Source of the DNA: Variovorax paradoxus EPS
GTDB lineage: Bacteria; Pseudomonadota; Gammaproteobacteria; Burkholderiales; Burkholderiaceae_C
NCBI RefSeq assembly: GCF_000184745.1
Contig: NC_014931.1
Span: 1,798,001-1,862,000, forward strand
DNA length: 64,000 bases
Reading direction: 5' to 3'
The notes below the pieces were generated by a model. The model saw nothing but the letters and a program-made list of their open reading frames with translations. It had not been told where the DNA came from and ran no database searches. Shown here one piece after another: positions 8,651 through 19,224 of the stretch. Position 1 is the first letter of the stretch. Each line of letters opens with the position of its first letter. Both the position numbers and the translations under genes were made by a program.

Positions 8651-9661
8651 ATGGCAACGGTTCAGGTCGCCCTCTGGGTGGTGATAGTTCTGGTCGCGCT
8701 GGCGATCCTGTTCGACTTCATGAACGGGTTCCACGACGCCGCCAATTCGATCGCGACGGTGGTTTCCACGGGCGTGCTCAAGCCGGGGCAGGCCGTGGTG
8801 TTCGCGGCGTTCTTCAACCTGATTGCGATCTTCATCTTCCATTTGAGCGTGGCGGCCACGGTGGGCAAGGGCATCGCCCAGCCCGGCGTGGTCGATGTGC
8901 ACGTGGTGTTCGGTGCGCTCATCGGTGCCATCAGCTGGAACCTCGTGACCTGGTACTACGGCATCCCGAGCAGCTCGTCGCACGCGTTGATCGGCGGCAT
9001 CGTGGGCGCCGTGATCGCCAAGACCGGCACGACCGGCCTCGTGGCCTCGGGCATCTGGAAGACGGTGGCGTTCATCTTCGTGTCGCCGCTGCTGGGCTTC
9101 CTGCTGGGCTCGGCAATGATGGTCGTGGTGGCATGGGGCTTCCGGCGCGCCACGCCGTCGCGGGTGGACCGCTGGTTCCGGCGGCTGCAGTTGGTTTCGG
9201 CCGGCGCCTACAGCCTGGGCCACGGCGGCAACGATGCACAGAAGACCATCGGCATCATCTGGATGCTGCTGATCGCCACCGGCTACGCCTCGGCCGGCGA
9301 CGCGGCACCGCCGAGCTGGGTCATCATCAGTTGCTACGCCGCGATCGCGCTGGGCACCATGTTCGGCGGCTGGCGCATCGTGAAGACGATGGGCCAGAAG
9401 ATCACCAAGCTGAAGCCCGTGGGCGGCTTCTGCGCAGAAACCGGCGGCGCGCTGACGCTGTTCCTGGCAACGGCGCTGGGCATTCCGGTGTCGACCACCC
9501 ACACCATCACCGGCGCCATCGTCGGCGTGGGCTCTACGCAGCGTGCGAGCGCAGTGCGTTGGGGCGTGGCAGGGAACATCGTGTGGGCGTGGATCTTCAC
9601 GATCCCGGCGTCGGCCTTCGTGGCCGCGATAGCCTACTGGCTCAGCATGCAGCTCTTCTGA
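8651..9661 (+). CDS. pitA: Inorganic phosphate transporter, Pit family
   Basis: This 336-aa polytopic inner-membrane protein carries the two PiT signature repeats. The first is FDFMNGFHDAANSIATVV near the N-terminus. The second is GHGGNDAQKTIGIIWMLL in the second half. GIPSSSSHALIGGIVGAVIA and GIPVSTTHTITGAIVGVG are the matching duplicated loops. The transporter couples import of metal-phosphate to the proton gradient. It follows the DUF47 gene closely and probably shares its transcript. It is convergent with the TM2-domain gene, whose stop lies only 3 bp away, and no intrinsic terminator is visible between them. Confidence 0.95.
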   Translation: MATVQVALWVVIVLVALAILFDFMNGFHDAANSIATVVSTGVLKPGQAVVFAAFFNLIAIFIFHLSVAATVGKGIAQPGVVDVHVVFGALIGAISWNLVTWYYGIPSSSSHALIGGIVGAVIAKTGTTGLVASGIWKTVAFIFVSPLLGFLLGSAMMVVVAWGFRRATPSRVDRWFRRLQLVSAGAYSLGHGGNDAQKTIGIIWMLLIATGYASAGDAAPPSWVIISCYAAIALGTMFGGWRIVKTMGQKITKLKPVGGFCAETGGALTLFLATALGIPVSTTHTITGAIVGVGSTQRASAVRWGVAGNIVWAWIFTIPASAFVAAIAYWLSMQLF

Positions 9662-9664
9662 CGG

Positions 9665-10111
9665 CTACTGCGAGATCTTTCGGCCTTCTTCGATCTGGTG
9701 TTCGAAGTAGCGCTGGAAGCTGAACACGATGCTGGCCATCAGGATCGTGCTGCCGAAGAAGAGCGACAGCACCACGGCGCCGATCGTGAACCAGTTGGTC
9801 TGGCCCGGCGCGGCGTCTTCCGGTGCGCTGGTGTTGAAGCGGGCATTCCACTTTTCGGGCGCCATCAGGCCGTAGACGATCGCCGTCAGCGCGCAGCCCG
9901 CGATGGTGAAGCCCAGCAGCGGAATCAGCGCCCAGCTTAGACCGTCGTCCACACCGTACATGCGCACACGCTCGATACCGTAGATGCCCAGCGCCGTCGG
10001 AATGGGCAGCAGCCAGCCCAGCAGGTCGCCCATGCCGCGCAGGTAGAAGCGGTGCAGGCCCAGGGGGCCGCCGAGGAAAGAGAGCCAGGCCGCGGTAGTT
10101 TTGTTTTTCAT
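9665..10111 (-). CDS. TM2 domain-containing membrane protein
   Basis: This 148-aa small membrane protein begins MKNKTTAAWLSFLGGPLGLHRFYLRG, which is the TM2-domain signature (GGxxGxHRFYLG). That segment is followed by a second helix with a short acidic connection. Two further hydrophobic segments follow (about 70-95 and 115-140). The function is unknown. It is translationally coupled to the preceding GNAT gene through an ATGA overlap (10108-10111), so the two form a leftward two-gene operon. Confidence 0.85.
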   Translation of the reverse strand: MKNKTTAAWLSFLGGPLGLHRFYLRGMGDLLGWLLPIPTALGIYGIERVRMYGVDDGLSWALIPLLGFTIAGCALTAIVYGLMAPEKWNARFNTSAPEDAAPGQTNWFTIGAVVLSLFFGSTILMASIVFSFQRYFEHQIEEGRKISQ

Positions 10112-10632
10112 TCGGGTTTTGTCGTGCTGCCTTCGCCGAGCACCTTTTCCATCAGGACCACGTCGCGCCATTCGCCGAACTTCCAGCCGCAGTCTTTCAG
10201 CACACCCACGTGGGTGAAGCCTTGGCTTCGGTGGACGCCGACAGAACCGGCGTTGGCCGAGTCGCCGATCACTGCTATGAGCTTGCGTACGCCAACGGCT
10301 TCGGCGGCCTGCGAGAGCGCCGCCAGCAGCTTGGCGCCCAGACCCTTGCCGCGTGCTGACTGCGCCATGTAGATCGAGTCTTCGGCCGAAAAACGGTAGG
10401 CCGGGCGCGGCTTGAACCAGTTGCAGTAGGCAAAGCCGAGCACTTCGCCGTCTTCTTCGGCGACCAGGTAGGGCAGATTTTTGCTCAGCACGTCAGCGCG
10501 GCGCGCAGCCATGTCGGTGGCGGAGGGCGCCTCGGTCTCGAAGGTGCCCGTGCCGTGCAGCACATGGTGGGCGTAGATGGCAGTGATGGCAGCGACGTCG
10601 TCGTCGCGGCTGGGGCGGATGGAGAGGGTCAT
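10108..10632 (-). CDS. GNAT family N-acetyltransferase (phosphinothricin acetyltransferase-like)
   Basis: This 174-aa single-domain GNAT enzyme starts MTLSIRPSRDDDVAAITAIYAHHVLHGTGTF. The IYAHHVLxGTGTFE pattern and AYRFSAEDSIYM are typical of the Pat/MnaT (YncA) branch, which acetylates phosphinothricin or methionine sulfoximine and related amino acids. The acetyl-CoA pyrophosphate loop is ARGKGLGAKLL. The C-terminal QGFTHVGVLKDCGWKFGEW fits the same branch. A function in detoxifying methionine analogues is likely but not proven. It is the first gene of the leftward pair with the TM2 protein and is divergent from the rpsP promoter region. Confidence 0.88.
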   Translation of the reverse strand: MTLSIRPSRDDDVAAITAIYAHHVLHGTGTFETEAPSATDMAARRADVLSKNLPYLVAEEDGEVLGFAYCNWFKPRPAYRFSAEDSIYMAQSARGKGLGAKLLAALSQAAEAVGVRKLIAVIGDSANAGSVGVHRSQGFTHVGVLKDCGWKFGEWRDVVLMEKVLGEGSTTKPE

Positions 10633-10663
10633 GGGTGAAAAAGAGACGGCGCGGGGCCGAAAA

Positions 10664-10701
10664 TTCGGAGAAAACGCGTAGCGGGCTATAATCGCAGGCT
10701 T
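10664..10701 (+). promoter_or_regulatory. Sigma-70-type promoter of the rpsP operon
   Basis: A perfect TATAAT at 10687-10692 is preceded, with a 17-bp spacer, by a weak -35 match TTCGGA (10664-10669). The -10 box continues into CGCAGGCTT, a string repeated upstream of the DEAD-box gene. Transcription would start near 10700, giving a leader of about 110 nt before the rpsP ATG at 10813. Confidence 0.6.
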
Positions 10702-10812
10702 TTCAGCGTGTCGCTGGCCGGGTGGCCATGTCGCGTGTCTCGACGCTGGAAGAACATTGTGAGCGGGCCTCTTTCTCATCCAACTGGCTCGCTGACCACC
10801 CAAGGATAAATC

Positions 10813-11076
10813 ATGGTCGTCATTCGACTCTCCCGCGGCGGCTCCAAAGGCCGTCCGTTCTTCAACATCGTCGTGTCGGACAAGCGCGTTCGCCGCGATG
10901 GCCGTTTCATCGAGCGCCTGGGTTTCTACAACCCGACCGCCAAGGAAAACGAAGAAAGCATCCGCATTGCCCAGGATCGCCTGACCTACTGGAAGAGCGT
11001 TGGCGCCCAAGCCTCGCCCACGGTCCTGCGCCTGATCAAGCAAGCTGCAGCCGCAGCCCCCAAGGCGGCAGCCTAA
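10813..11076 (+). CDS. rpsP: 30S ribosomal protein S16
   Basis: This 87-aa small-subunit protein begins [21 protein letters not shown], the canonical S16 start. [14 protein letters not shown] and [12 protein letters not shown] follow. Length is as expected, with a short Ala/Lys-rich tail. AAGGA lies just upstream of the ATG. It is the first gene of the conserved rpsP-rimM-trmD-rplS operon, which couples ribosome assembly, 16S maturation and tRNA methylation. Confidence 0.98.
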   Translation: MVVIRLSRGGSKGRPFFNIVVSDKRVRRDGRFIERLGFYNPTAKENEESIRIAQDRLTYWKSVGAQASPTVLRLIKQAAAAAPKAAA

Positions 11077-11092
11077 GCCGTCACGCACGGCG

Positions 11093-11647
11093 ATGTTGCC
11101 CGCACTCGAAGCCGCCGAATTGCCGGCGGACGCGATCGAGGTAGGACGCATCGCCGATGCCTGGGGCATCAAGGGCTGGTTCAAGGTCCTGCCCCACAGC
11201 GCCCAGCCCGAGGCGCTTTTTTCTTCCAAGCGCTGGTTCCTGCAGGCTCCCGGAGCCTCGGCGAACGCCGCTTTCCGGCTCGCGATCCGCGAAGCCAAAG
11301 AACATTCCGACTGCATCGTCGCCTCGTCCGAAGAGGTGCCTGACCGCAATGCGGCCGAGGCCCTGCGCGGCGCGCGCGTGTTCGTGCCGCGCTCGAGTTT
11401 CCCGACGGCCGGCGACGACGAGTACTACTGGGTCGATCTGATCGGCTTGTCGGTCGTCAACCGCGAAGGCGTGACGCTCGGCACTGTGCGCGAGCTGCTC
11501 GCCACCGGCCCGCAGACCACGCTGGTGCTCACCGCCGAAGAAGACGGCAAGAACGTCGAGCGCATGGTGCCCTTCGTTTCTGTTTTCGTCGACAAGGTCG
11601 ATCTGGCCGGCCGTCTCATCACGGTCGACTGGCAACCCGAGTTCTGA
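11093..11647 (+). CDS. rimM: 16S rRNA processing protein RimM
   Basis: This 184-aa assembly factor is needed for maturation of the 30S head, where it binds S19. The N-terminal RimM barrel carries [21 protein letters not shown] (about 15-35). The C-terminal PRC-barrel carries [20 protein letters not shown] and [20 protein letters not shown]. It lies 16 bp after rpsP and 17 bp before trmD. The N-terminus ([14 protein letters not shown]) is slightly extended compared with short forms of the family. Confidence 0.96.
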   Translation: MLPALEAAELPADAIEVGRIADAWGIKGWFKVLPHSAQPEALFSSKRWFLQAPGASANAAFRLAIREAKEHSDCIVASSEEVPDRNAAEALRGARVFVPRSSFPTAGDDEYYWVDLIGLSVVNREGVTLGTVRELLATGPQTTLVLTAEEDGKNVERMVPFVSVFVDKVDLAGRLITVDWQPEF

Positions 11648-11664
11648 TCCCGGGGCTTGCGCGC

Positions 11665-12411
11665 ATGCGCTTCGACGTCCTCACGCTCTTTCCCGAACTG
11701 TTCGCGCCTTTCATGGCCAGCGGCGTGACGCGTCGCGCCTACGAATCGAAGCAGGTCGAGGTCGTGCTCTGGAATCCGCGCGATTTCGCTCAGGGCAACT
11801 ACAAGCGCGTGGACGACCGCCCCTTCGGCGGCGGTCCCGGCATGGTGATGATGGCCGAGCCGCTGGCGGCCTGCCTCGATGCGGCGCTGGCTGCGCGCGG
11901 AGCGGAAGCGCCGGTCGTGCTGTTCTCGCCCATCGGTGAGGCGCTGCGCCACGGGGCGGTCGAAAAATGGTCGGCCAGCGAGGGCGCAGTGCTGGTCTGC
12001 GGCCGCTACGAAGGCATCGACCAGCGTTTCATCGATACGCGCGTCACCCACCAGATCAGCCTCGGCGACTTCGTCCTCTCCGGCGGCGAGATCGCGGCCA
12101 TGGCGCTGCTCGATGCTGTGGCGCGGCTGCAGCCGGGGGTGTTGGGCGACGAGGCCAGCCATGTGCAGGACAGCTTCAACCCCGCGCTCGATGGCTTGCT
12201 CGACTGCCCGCACTACACGCGGCCGGAGCAGTGGAACGGGCAGGGTGTTCCCGCGCCGTTGCTCTCGGGCCACCACGCGCAGATCGAGCGCTGGCGCCGC
12301 GACCAGCGACTGGCCATGACGGCTGCCAAGCGCCCTGATCTGATCGACGCCGCCCGCGCCGCCGACCGCCTGGACAAAGCCGATGAGACGGCTCTGAAAA
12401 AAAAGCTATAA
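11665..12411 (+). CDS. trmD: tRNA (guanine-N1)-methyltransferase
   Basis: TrmD methylates G37 of tRNAs that read CNN codons, using S-adenosylmethionine and preventing +1 frameshifts. The 248-aa SPOUT enzyme starts [16 protein letters not shown]. It has [16 protein letters not shown] and the trefoil-knot cofactor site [26 protein letters not shown]; the catalytic Asp region follows ([19 protein letters not shown]). The stop codon TAA is embedded in a TATAAT box that probably starts a second transcript for rplS. Confidence 0.97.
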   Translation: MRFDVLTLFPELFAPFMASGVTRRAYESKQVEVVLWNPRDFAQGNYKRVDDRPFGGGPGMVMMAEPLAACLDAALAARGAEAPVVLFSPIGEALRHGAVEKWSASEGAVLVCGRYEGIDQRFIDTRVTHQISLGDFVLSGGEIAAMALLDAVARLQPGVLGDEASHVQDSFNPALDGLLDCPHYTRPEQWNGQGVPAPLLSGHHAQIERWRRDQRLAMTAAKRPDLIDAARAADRLDKADETALKKKL

Positions 12412-12420
12412 TCTCAGGCT
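12384..12420 (+). promoter_or_regulatory. Candidate internal promoter for rplS overlapping the trmD stop codon
   Basis: TATAAT at 12407-12412 contains the TAA stop of trmD. It is followed by CTCAGGCT, similar to the string after the rpsP -10 box. The -35 region (TGAGAC, 12384-12389) is a poor match, so the promoter is only a candidate. It would let L19 be made independently of trmD, whose product is needed in far smaller amounts. Confidence 0.4.
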
Positions 12421-12524
12421 CCCCGATCCTCTGCCCGGCCGCGCCTGGCCTTCTGCCCACCCCCGGGTGACAGATACCAACGGCGCCTTTTGTGTAGCCC
12501 GACACGATCGAATATCAGGAAATC

Positions 12525-12908
12525 ATGAACCTCATCGAAACCCTCGAGCAGGAAGAAATCGCCCGCCTCGGCAAGAAGATCCCCGATTTCATGCCCGGTG
12601 ACACGGTCATCGTCAGTGTGAGCGTCGTCGAAGGCACCCGCAAGCGCGTGCAGGCCTACGAAGGCGTCGTGATCGCCAAGCGCAATCGCGGCCTCAACAG
12701 CGGCTTCACCGTGCGCAAGATCTCCAGCGGCGAAGGCGTGGAACGTACTTTCCAGACCTACAGCCCGCTGATCGCCGGCATCGAAGTCAAGCGTCGTGGC
12801 GATGTGCGCCGCGCCAAGCTGTACTACCTGCGCGAGCGCAGCGGCCGTTCGGCACGTATCAAGGAAAAGCTGCCGGGCAAGTCGCAAGCAGCAGCGGCCG
12901 CCAAGTAA
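12525..12908 (+). CDS. rplS: 50S ribosomal protein L19
   Basis: This 127-aa large-subunit protein sits at the 30S-50S interface. It begins [22 protein letters not shown]. The family signatures [42 protein letters not shown] and [18 protein letters not shown] follow. The C-terminal lysine/alanine tail is ordinary for betaproteobacteria. It is the last gene of the rpsP operon and is followed 17 bp later by a strong intrinsic terminator. The 113-bp gap from trmD is larger than the other gaps in the operon. Confidence 0.98.
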   Translation: MNLIETLEQEEIARLGKKIPDFMPGDTVIVSVSVVEGTRKRVQAYEGVVIAKRNRGLNSGFTVRKISSGEGVERTFQTYSPLIAGIEVKRRGDVRRAKLYYLRERSGRSARIKEKLPGKSQAAAAAK

Positions 12909-12924
12909 GCCGTTTTCCTGCAGT

Positions 12925-12955
12925 GCAAAAAGCCGCCGTTCTGGCGGCTTTTTGC
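12925..12955 (+). terminator. Intrinsic terminator of the rpsP-rplS operon
   Basis: A perfect inverted repeat has GCAAAAAGCCGCC and GGCGGCTTTTTGC arms around a 5-nt GTTCT loop, with a built-in T-run. It lies 17 bp after the rplS stop and is symmetrical enough to work in both directions. Confidence 0.92.
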
Positions 12956-13031
12956 GTTGTTGCTCCGCTCGAAGACAACTTTCCGTTTTTCCGCTCTACT
13001 TCTTCCTTCCGGCTCCGGCACTTTTCATCTC

Positions 13032-13772
13032 TTGACCACCTCATCCACATCCCCGCAGGACGCCTCCCTCGAACCGGTCAACGCCGTGGCTCCGTCCACG
13101 CTGCCGCCGTTCGATCCGCGCAAGGCGCCCTTCACGGTGAGGAACGATGGATTGCCGGCGGTGCCGCCCGCGCAGTTGACGGCGCAGGCCCTGCGGGCGC
13201 GTTTCGAAACGCCGCCGGTCTGGACGCCGGAACTGCGCCGCGAGCCGCGAATGACCGAGCGCGTACCCGCCCAGGCTGCCGTGCTCGTGCCGATCGTGCA
13301 GCGCCCGCAAGGCGCGACCGTGCTGCTAACCGAGCGCACTGCGCACCTCTCCACCCATTCGGGTCAGGTCGCGTTTCCCGGCGGCCGCGTCGATCCCGAA
13401 GATGCGAACGTTGCAGCCGCCGCGTTGCGCGAGGCTTGGGAAGAGGTCGGCCTCTCCGCGCAATACATCGAGGTGCTCGGCAACCTGCCGACCTATACGA
13501 CGGTCACGTCCTTCATCGTGACGCCAGTGGTCGCGCTGGTGCAGCCCGGCTTCGAACTCGCCATCAATCCCTACGAAGTCGCCGATGCCTTCGAGGTGCC
13601 GCTCGCGTGGCTGATGGACCCGGCCAACCATCGCCACCACACCGTGCCCGCACCCGACGGCACGAAGCGCCAGTGGTATTCGATGCCCTATCAGGACGGC
13701 GCCGACGAGCGCTTCGTCTGGGGCGCGACTGCCGGCATGCTGCGCAATCTTTACCGTTTCCTCGCCGCCTGA
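13032..13772 (+). CDS. NUDIX hydrolase, CoA pyrophosphatase type
   Basis: The protein cleaves CoA and derivatives to phosphopantetheine and 3',5'-ADP. The NUDIX fold holds VLLTERTAHLSTHSGQVAFP (the CoA-pyrophosphatase-specific UPF0035 pattern) followed by GGRVDPEDANVAAAALREAW and EEVGL, the metal-binding NUDIX box. No ATG is available between the upstream terminator and the domain except one at 12957, immediately behind that terminator. I therefore propose a TTG start at 13032 (TTSSTSPQ...), giving about 246 aa; a GTG at 13086 is an alternative. The start is the uncertain part, not the family. Confidence 0.88.
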   Translation: MTTSSTSPQDASLEPVNAVAPSTLPPFDPRKAPFTVRNDGLPAVPPAQLTAQALRARFETPPVWTPELRREPRMTERVPAQAAVLVPIVQRPQGATVLLTERTAHLSTHSGQVAFPGGRVDPEDANVAAAALREAWEEVGLSAQYIEVLGNLPTYTTVTSFIVTPVVALVQPGFELAINPYEVADAFEVPLAWLMDPANHRHHTVPAPDGTKRQWYSMPYQDGADERFVWGATAGMLRNLYRFLAA

Positions 13773-13813
13773 ATCCCGGCTGAATCCGCGGGCTCTCTCG
13801 CTATCATCGACGG

Positions 13814-14815
13814 ATGAGCTTCTTTGCCATCCTGTGCGCGTTGCTGATCGAGCAAGTGAGGCCGCTGGGCCCTCACAACCCTGTGTACGGCACCCTCCTT
13901 GCGTGGACCCGCTGGACCAGCCGCAACTTCGATGCGGGCAAGCCCCATCACGGATGGATCGCCTGGGGGCTCGCCGTCTTCGTGCCCACGCTCGTGGCTC
14001 TCGGTGTGCATTGGCTGCTGGTGCTCACGCTGGGCCTGCCGTTCGCTGTGCTCTGGAGCATCGCGGTGCTCTACGTCACGCTGGGCTTTCGGCAATTCAG
14101 CCACCACTTCACTGACATCCGCGATGCGCTCGACGAGGGCGACGAGCCGCTCGCTCGCTCGCTGCTCGCGCACTGGCAGGGCGTCGATGCGGCCGAGCTC
14201 AAGCGCAGCGAGATCGTGCGCCATGTGATCGAGCATTCGGTCATTGCGGCGCACCGCCATGTGTTCGGCGTGCTGGCGTGGTTCTCGGTGCTCGCCGCGA
14301 TCGGCCTCGGACCAGCCGGCGCGGTGTTCTATCGGATGAGCGAATTCGTCGCGCGCTACTGGGCCCACAAGAACGGCGCGGCGGTGCAACCGTCGAGCGT
14401 CTCCGTGCAGCAGGCGGCCGAGAGCGCCTGGCACGGCATCGACTGGCTGCCCGCGCGCATCACGGCGCTGGGCTTCGCGGTGGTCGGCAGCTTCGAGGAA
14501 GCCATCGACTGCTGGCGCAACGACGCCCGGCGCTTTCCGAACGAGAACGACGGCGTGATCCTCGCGGCCACGTCGGGCGCGGTCAATGTGCGACTGGGCG
14601 GCGGTTCGCTGAGCCCCATTCCGGTCACCGACCCACTGCCGCGCGCTCAGGCCGGTGAATCGGTGATCGACGGTCGCAGGCCCGATAGCGGCAGCACGCC
14701 GGGGCGCGAGCCCGAGCCGGGGCACCTGCGCAGCGTGGTCGGTCTCGTCTGGCGCTCGGTCGTGATGTGGATGGTGCTGCTGGCGTTGTTGACGCTGGCC
14801 CGTCTGCTGGGCTGA
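13814..14815 (+). CDS. CobD/CbiB family protein (cobalamin biosynthesis-like membrane protein)
   Basis: This 333-aa polytopic membrane protein starts [20 protein letters not shown]. It has an early hydrophobic pair (about 45-90). The CobD/CbiB/AmpE-type features [36 protein letters not shown] and the internal [19 protein letters not shown] follow. CbiB proper attaches aminopropanol to adenosylcobyric acid. Many Comamonadaceae carry this lone gene without a cobalamin operon, so the real role may differ. It lies 41 bp after the NUDIX gene and 10 bp before hisC. Confidence 0.82.
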   Translation: MSFFAILCALLIEQVRPLGPHNPVYGTLLAWTRWTSRNFDAGKPHHGWIAWGLAVFVPTLVALGVHWLLVLTLGLPFAVLWSIAVLYVTLGFRQFSHHFTDIRDALDEGDEPLARSLLAHWQGVDAAELKRSEIVRHVIEHSVIAAHRHVFGVLAWFSVLAAIGLGPAGAVFYRMSEFVARYWAHKNGAAVQPSSVSVQQAAESAWHGIDWLPARITALGFAVVGSFEEAIDCWRNDARRFPNENDGVILAATSGAVNVRLGGGSLSPIPVTDPLPRAQAGESVIDGRRPDSGSTPGREPEPGHLRSVVGLVWRSVVMWMVLLALLTLARLLG

Positions 14816-14825
14816 GTGGCGTGAC

Positions 14826-15907
<1,082 letters not shown>

Positions 15908-15914
<7 letters not shown>

Positions 15915-16867
15915 CGCGTCTGGCTCAATTCGGCGAACAGCTCGCCGTAGATCCTGTAGCGCGATGCGCTGATCGGGCCAGCATGCGTCGGTGTCTCGAC
16001 ATTCGAGATCACGCCGCAGCCCGGTTCGTGCAGGTGGGTGCAGTTGTAGAACTTGCAGTCCCCGGTGTGCTCGGCAATGTCGGGCATCAACCCGGCGAGC
16101 TGCATCGGCTCGATGTGGTTCAGGCCGAATTCCTGGAAGCCCGGCGAATCGATCAGGCCGGTGGTGCGCGCTTCGTCGATCCAGTACCAGGTGGTGCTCG
16201 TGGTCGTGTGCTTGCCGGAATTCAGCGCTTGCGAGATCTCCTGGGTCAGCACGGTCGCGCCGGGCACCAGCAGGTTGGTCAGCGTGCTCTTGCCCGAACC
16301 GGAAGGGCCGAGCACGAGGGTGGACTTGCCGGACAGCAGCTTCATCAGCGATGCATAGTCCGCCTCGCCCGACGCCTTGAGCGACAGCGGCAGCACGCCG
16401 TGATGCATGCGGCGATAAGGGGCCAGCTTGGTCCAGGCGCGCTCGAAGGGCTCCACCAGGTCGCTCTTGTTGAGCGCGATGATCGGCGTGATGCGCTCGG
16501 CTTCCGCCGCGATCAGCGCGCGCGCCAGTTGGTGCTCGGAGAACTCCGGCTCGGCGGCGATCAGGATCAGCACATGGTCGAGATTCGCTGCAAAGGATTT
16601 CGTGCGGATCTCGTCCTGCCGATAGAAGAGATTGCGCCGCGGCAGCACTTCCTCGATGGTGCCCTCGTCCTCGGTGGCCTGCCAGCGCACGCGGTCGCCG
16701 ACCACGGCCTGGCTCTTCTTGCCGCGCGGGCGGCAGATCAACCGCTCGCCCGTGGGCGTTTCGACGAGGCAGTGACGCCCATGGCTGGCGACGACGAGGC
16801 CGTCGTGTTGCGCCTTCCCCGTGTTGTGCGCAGCAGGGGTGAAGGCGGCGCGGCCCGGCTTAGCCAC
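15908..16867 (-). CDS. rsgA: Ribosome small subunit-dependent GTPase A
   Basis: RsgA is a circularly permuted GTPase that checks late 30S maturation. The 319-aa protein has an N-terminal OB-fold ([20 protein letters not shown]) and G4 NKSD (about 133-136) ahead of G1 GPSGSGKST (about 187-195). G3 DSPGF follows. A C-terminal zinc knuckle [14 protein letters not shown] completes the usual order. It is followed 12 bp upstream on the same strand by phhB, suggesting co-transcription. Confidence 0.96.
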
Positions 16868-16879
16868 AGGCGTGTTTCC

Positions 16880-17230
16880 TCACGCGGAGGGACTCGCAAC
16901 CAGCGCGTCGGCCTGCCGTGCGCAATCGAAATCGGTGACCGACAGGCCCTTCACGTCATGCGTGTTGAAACGCACCACGCAGCGGTTGTAGTGCACCGAC
17001 AGGTCGGGGTGGTGATCCTGCGTGTGCGCAACCATCGCCAGCGCGTTCACGAAGGCGATGGTCTCGAAGTAATTGGCGAAGGTGAAGGTCTTCTCGATGG
17101 CGACATCGGCACCGTCGCCGGTGAGCTTCCAGCCGTCGAGCTTGGAGAGGCCGGAAACGATCTCCGTGGCACTCAGTGCCTTGCGGGCCGGAAGGTTCTT
17201 CCAGTCCTTGGGTTTGAACATGCTGCTCAT
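16880..17230 (-). CDS. phhB: 4a-hydroxytetrahydrobiopterin dehydratase
   Basis: This 116-aa pterin carbinolamine dehydratase (PCD/DCoH) recycles the pterin cofactor of aromatic hydroxylases. The catalytic motif is HTQDHHPDLSVHYNRCVV, where the adjacent histidines and the N-P-type turn form the pterin site. Family residues W (DGWKL) and NTHDVKGLS are present. The start MSSMFKPKDWK at 17230 is 31 bp from the M48 protease stop. No phenylalanine hydroxylase gene is visible in the window. Confidence 0.93.
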   Translation of the reverse strand: MSSMFKPKDWKNLPARKALSATEIVSGLSKLDGWKLTGDGADVAIEKTFTFANYFETIAFVNALAMVAHTQDHHPDLSVHYNRCVVRFNTHDVKGLSVTDFDCARQADALVASPSA

Positions 17231-17261
17231 GAGGGGCTCTGCTGAAATTTGGGGTGGTTGA

Positions 17262-18527
17262 TCACGCCGCAGTCATGCGCACAAGACGCTCGGACGCGGG
17301 GGGATGGGAGTAGTAGAACTTGACGAACACCGGATCGGGCGTGAGCGTCGATGCGTTGTCCTGGTAGAGCTTGAGCAGAGCAGCGGAGAGGTCAGCGCCG
17401 CTGGTCTGCGCGACGGCGTAGGCATCGGCCTCGAACTCGTGCTTGCGCGAGAGACGCGCCGGCAACGGTGCCACGAAGAAGCCGAACACCGGCACCGCGA
17501 GCATGAACAGCAGGAGGGCCAGCGCGCTGTTGGGCGCGGCGGGCGACATGTTCGGCTGTACGCCCAGGCCGCTGTAGAACCAGACCTGGGTCGAGACCCA
17601 GCCCAGCAGCGCGAAGCCGGCGAGGCTCAGCGCGAACATCGCGACGAGCCGCTTCACGATGTGGCGGTGCTTGAAGTGGCCGAGTTCGTGGGCGAGCACG
17701 GCTTCCACTTCGCCGGCATTCAACTGGCGCAGCAGCGTGTCGTAGAAGACAACGCGCTTGCTTGCGCCGAAGCCGGTGAAGTACGCGTTTGCGTGGGCGC
17801 TGCGGGTGCTGCCGTCCATCACGAACAGGCCCTTGGCTGCGAAGCCGCAGCGCTTCATCAACGCCGTGACGCGCGCTTTCAGCGTGGGATCGTCCAGCGG
17901 CTTGAACTTGTTGAAAAGCGGGGCGATGAAGGTCGGGTAGATCAGCATCAGGAGCAGGTTGAACCCCATCCAAGCGGCCCACGCCCAGAGCCACCAGAGC
18001 GTGCCGGCCGCACCCATGAGCCACAGGATCAACGCGGCGATCGGCAAGCCGATCAACGCGCCGAGCAGCGTCGACTTGACGGTGTCGGCGAGCCAGAGCT
18101 TGAATGTCATCTTGTTGAAGCCGAAGCGCTCTTCGAGCCGGAAGGTCTGCCACAGCGTGAAAGGCAGCTCGAGCAGCCCGCCGATGGCTGCGAACGCGCC
18201 CAGCAGCACCAGTTGCTGAACCATCCCGCCACCCAGCCACATGAGCAAGAGCTTGTTGAGCACGTCGAGCCCGCCAAGCAGCGTCCAGCCGAGCAGCAAC
18301 GCCGCGCTCCAGGCCATCTCGACCAAGCCGAAGCGGGCCTTTGCGATCGTGTAATCGGCGGCCTTTTGATGCGCGGCGAGCGTGATGGTTTGCGCGAAAG
18401 CTTCCGGCACGGCGCGGCGGTGCTGCGCCACATGGCGCACCTGCCGCGAAGCGAGCCAGAACTTCACGAGCAGGCCTGCAACGAGCGCAGCCGCGAAGGC
18501 GATGGTGAAGATGAGCGAATAGGACAT
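17262..18527 (-). CDS. M48 family zinc metallopeptidase (Ste24-like), inner membrane
   Basis: This 421-aa polytopic protein contains the zinc site HELGHFKHRH (HExxH, about residue 280) and the third ligand region HEFEADAYA. Several transmembrane segments flank the catalytic core, and an N-terminal CAAX-protease-type domain (Peptidase_M48_N) precedes it. The order matches Ste24/CAAX prenyl protease relatives rather than soluble BepA/LoiP. In bacteria such proteins take part in membrane protein quality control; the substrate is not known. It is divergent from orn with about 60 bp between the starts. Confidence 0.92.
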   Translation of the reverse strand: MSYSLIFTIAFAAALVAGLLVKFWLASRQVRHVAQHRRAVPEAFAQTITLAAHQKAADYTIAKARFGLVEMAWSAALLLGWTLLGGLDVLNKLLLMWLGGGMVQQLVLLGAFAAIGGLLELPFTLWQTFRLEERFGFNKMTFKLWLADTVKSTLLGALIGLPIAALILWLMGAAGTLWWLWAWAAWMGFNLLLMLIYPTFIAPLFNKFKPLDDPTLKARVTALMKRCGFAAKGLFVMDGSTRSAHANAYFTGFGASKRVVFYDTLLRQLNAGEVEAVLAHELGHFKHRHIVKRLVAMFALSLAGFALLGWVSTQVWFYSGLGVQPNMSPAAPNSALALLLFMLAVPVFGFFVAPLPARLSRKHEFEADAYAVAQTSGADLSAALLKLYQDNASTLTPDPVFVKFYYSHPPASERLVRMTAA

Positions 18528-18586
18528 GGAGCGGCGAGTTTAGTCCCCGGTAAATCGGGGTGCAGGCCTTGGGCGACAATCCTGCG

Positions 18587-19183
18587 ATGCCTGAAACCCT
18601 TGACCCGACGCCCCCCGCAACCGTGCCCACCCTGAAGAAAAGCGACCAGAACCTGGTCTGGCTGGACTGCGAGATGAGCGGCCTCGATCCCGAGAAAGAG
18701 TTCCTGCTCGAGATCGCCGTGGTCGTCACCGGCCCCGACCTCACGCCCCGCATCGACGGCCCGGTGCTCGTCATCCATCAGAGCGACGCCGTGCTCGACG
18801 CCATGGACGCTTGGAACAAAGGCACCCACGGCCGTAGCGGCCTGATCGACAAGGTGAAGGCTTCCACGTTGGACGAGGCCGCGGCCGAACAGCAACTGCT
18901 CGAATTCATCGCCAAATACATTCCCCGCAGCGGCTCGCCGATGTGCGGCAACACCATCGGGCAGGACCGGCGATTCCTGGTGAAGTTCATGCCCAAGCTG
19001 GAGGCTTACTTCCACTATCGCAACCTCGACGTCAGCACCCTCAAGGAACTGGCCAAGCGCTGGAAGCCCTCGGCTTACAGCGCCTTCAAGAAACAGCAGG
19101 CGCACACGGCGCTGGCGGACGTGCACGAGTCCATCGAGGAGCTCGCCCATTACAGGGAAACCTTCATTCGCCTGACCGATTGA
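18587..19183 (+). CDS. orn: Oligoribonuclease
   Basis: Orn degrades di- and short oligoribonucleotides, including pGpG from c-di-GMP turnover. The DEDDh exonuclease signatures are [28 protein letters not shown] and [14 protein letters not shown]. The start ATG at 18587 gives [10 protein letters not shown]..., a 198-aa protein with an 18-residue N-terminal extension compared with E. coli Orn. An in-frame ATG at 18560 would add nine residues and is less likely. Confidence 0.95.
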   Translation: MPETLDPTPPATVPTLKKSDQNLVWLDCEMSGLDPEKEFLLEIAVVVTGPDLTPRIDGPVLVIHQSDAVLDAMDAWNKGTHGRSGLIDKVKASTLDEAAAEQQLLEFIAKYIPRSGSPMCGNTIGQDRRFLVKFMPKLEAYFHYRNLDVSTLKELAKRWKPSAYSAFKKQQAHTALADVHESIEELAHYRETFIRLTD

Positions 19184-19224
19184 GGTTCATCGACAAGAGA
19201 TTAGGTAAAAACCCGAAGCCGTGC

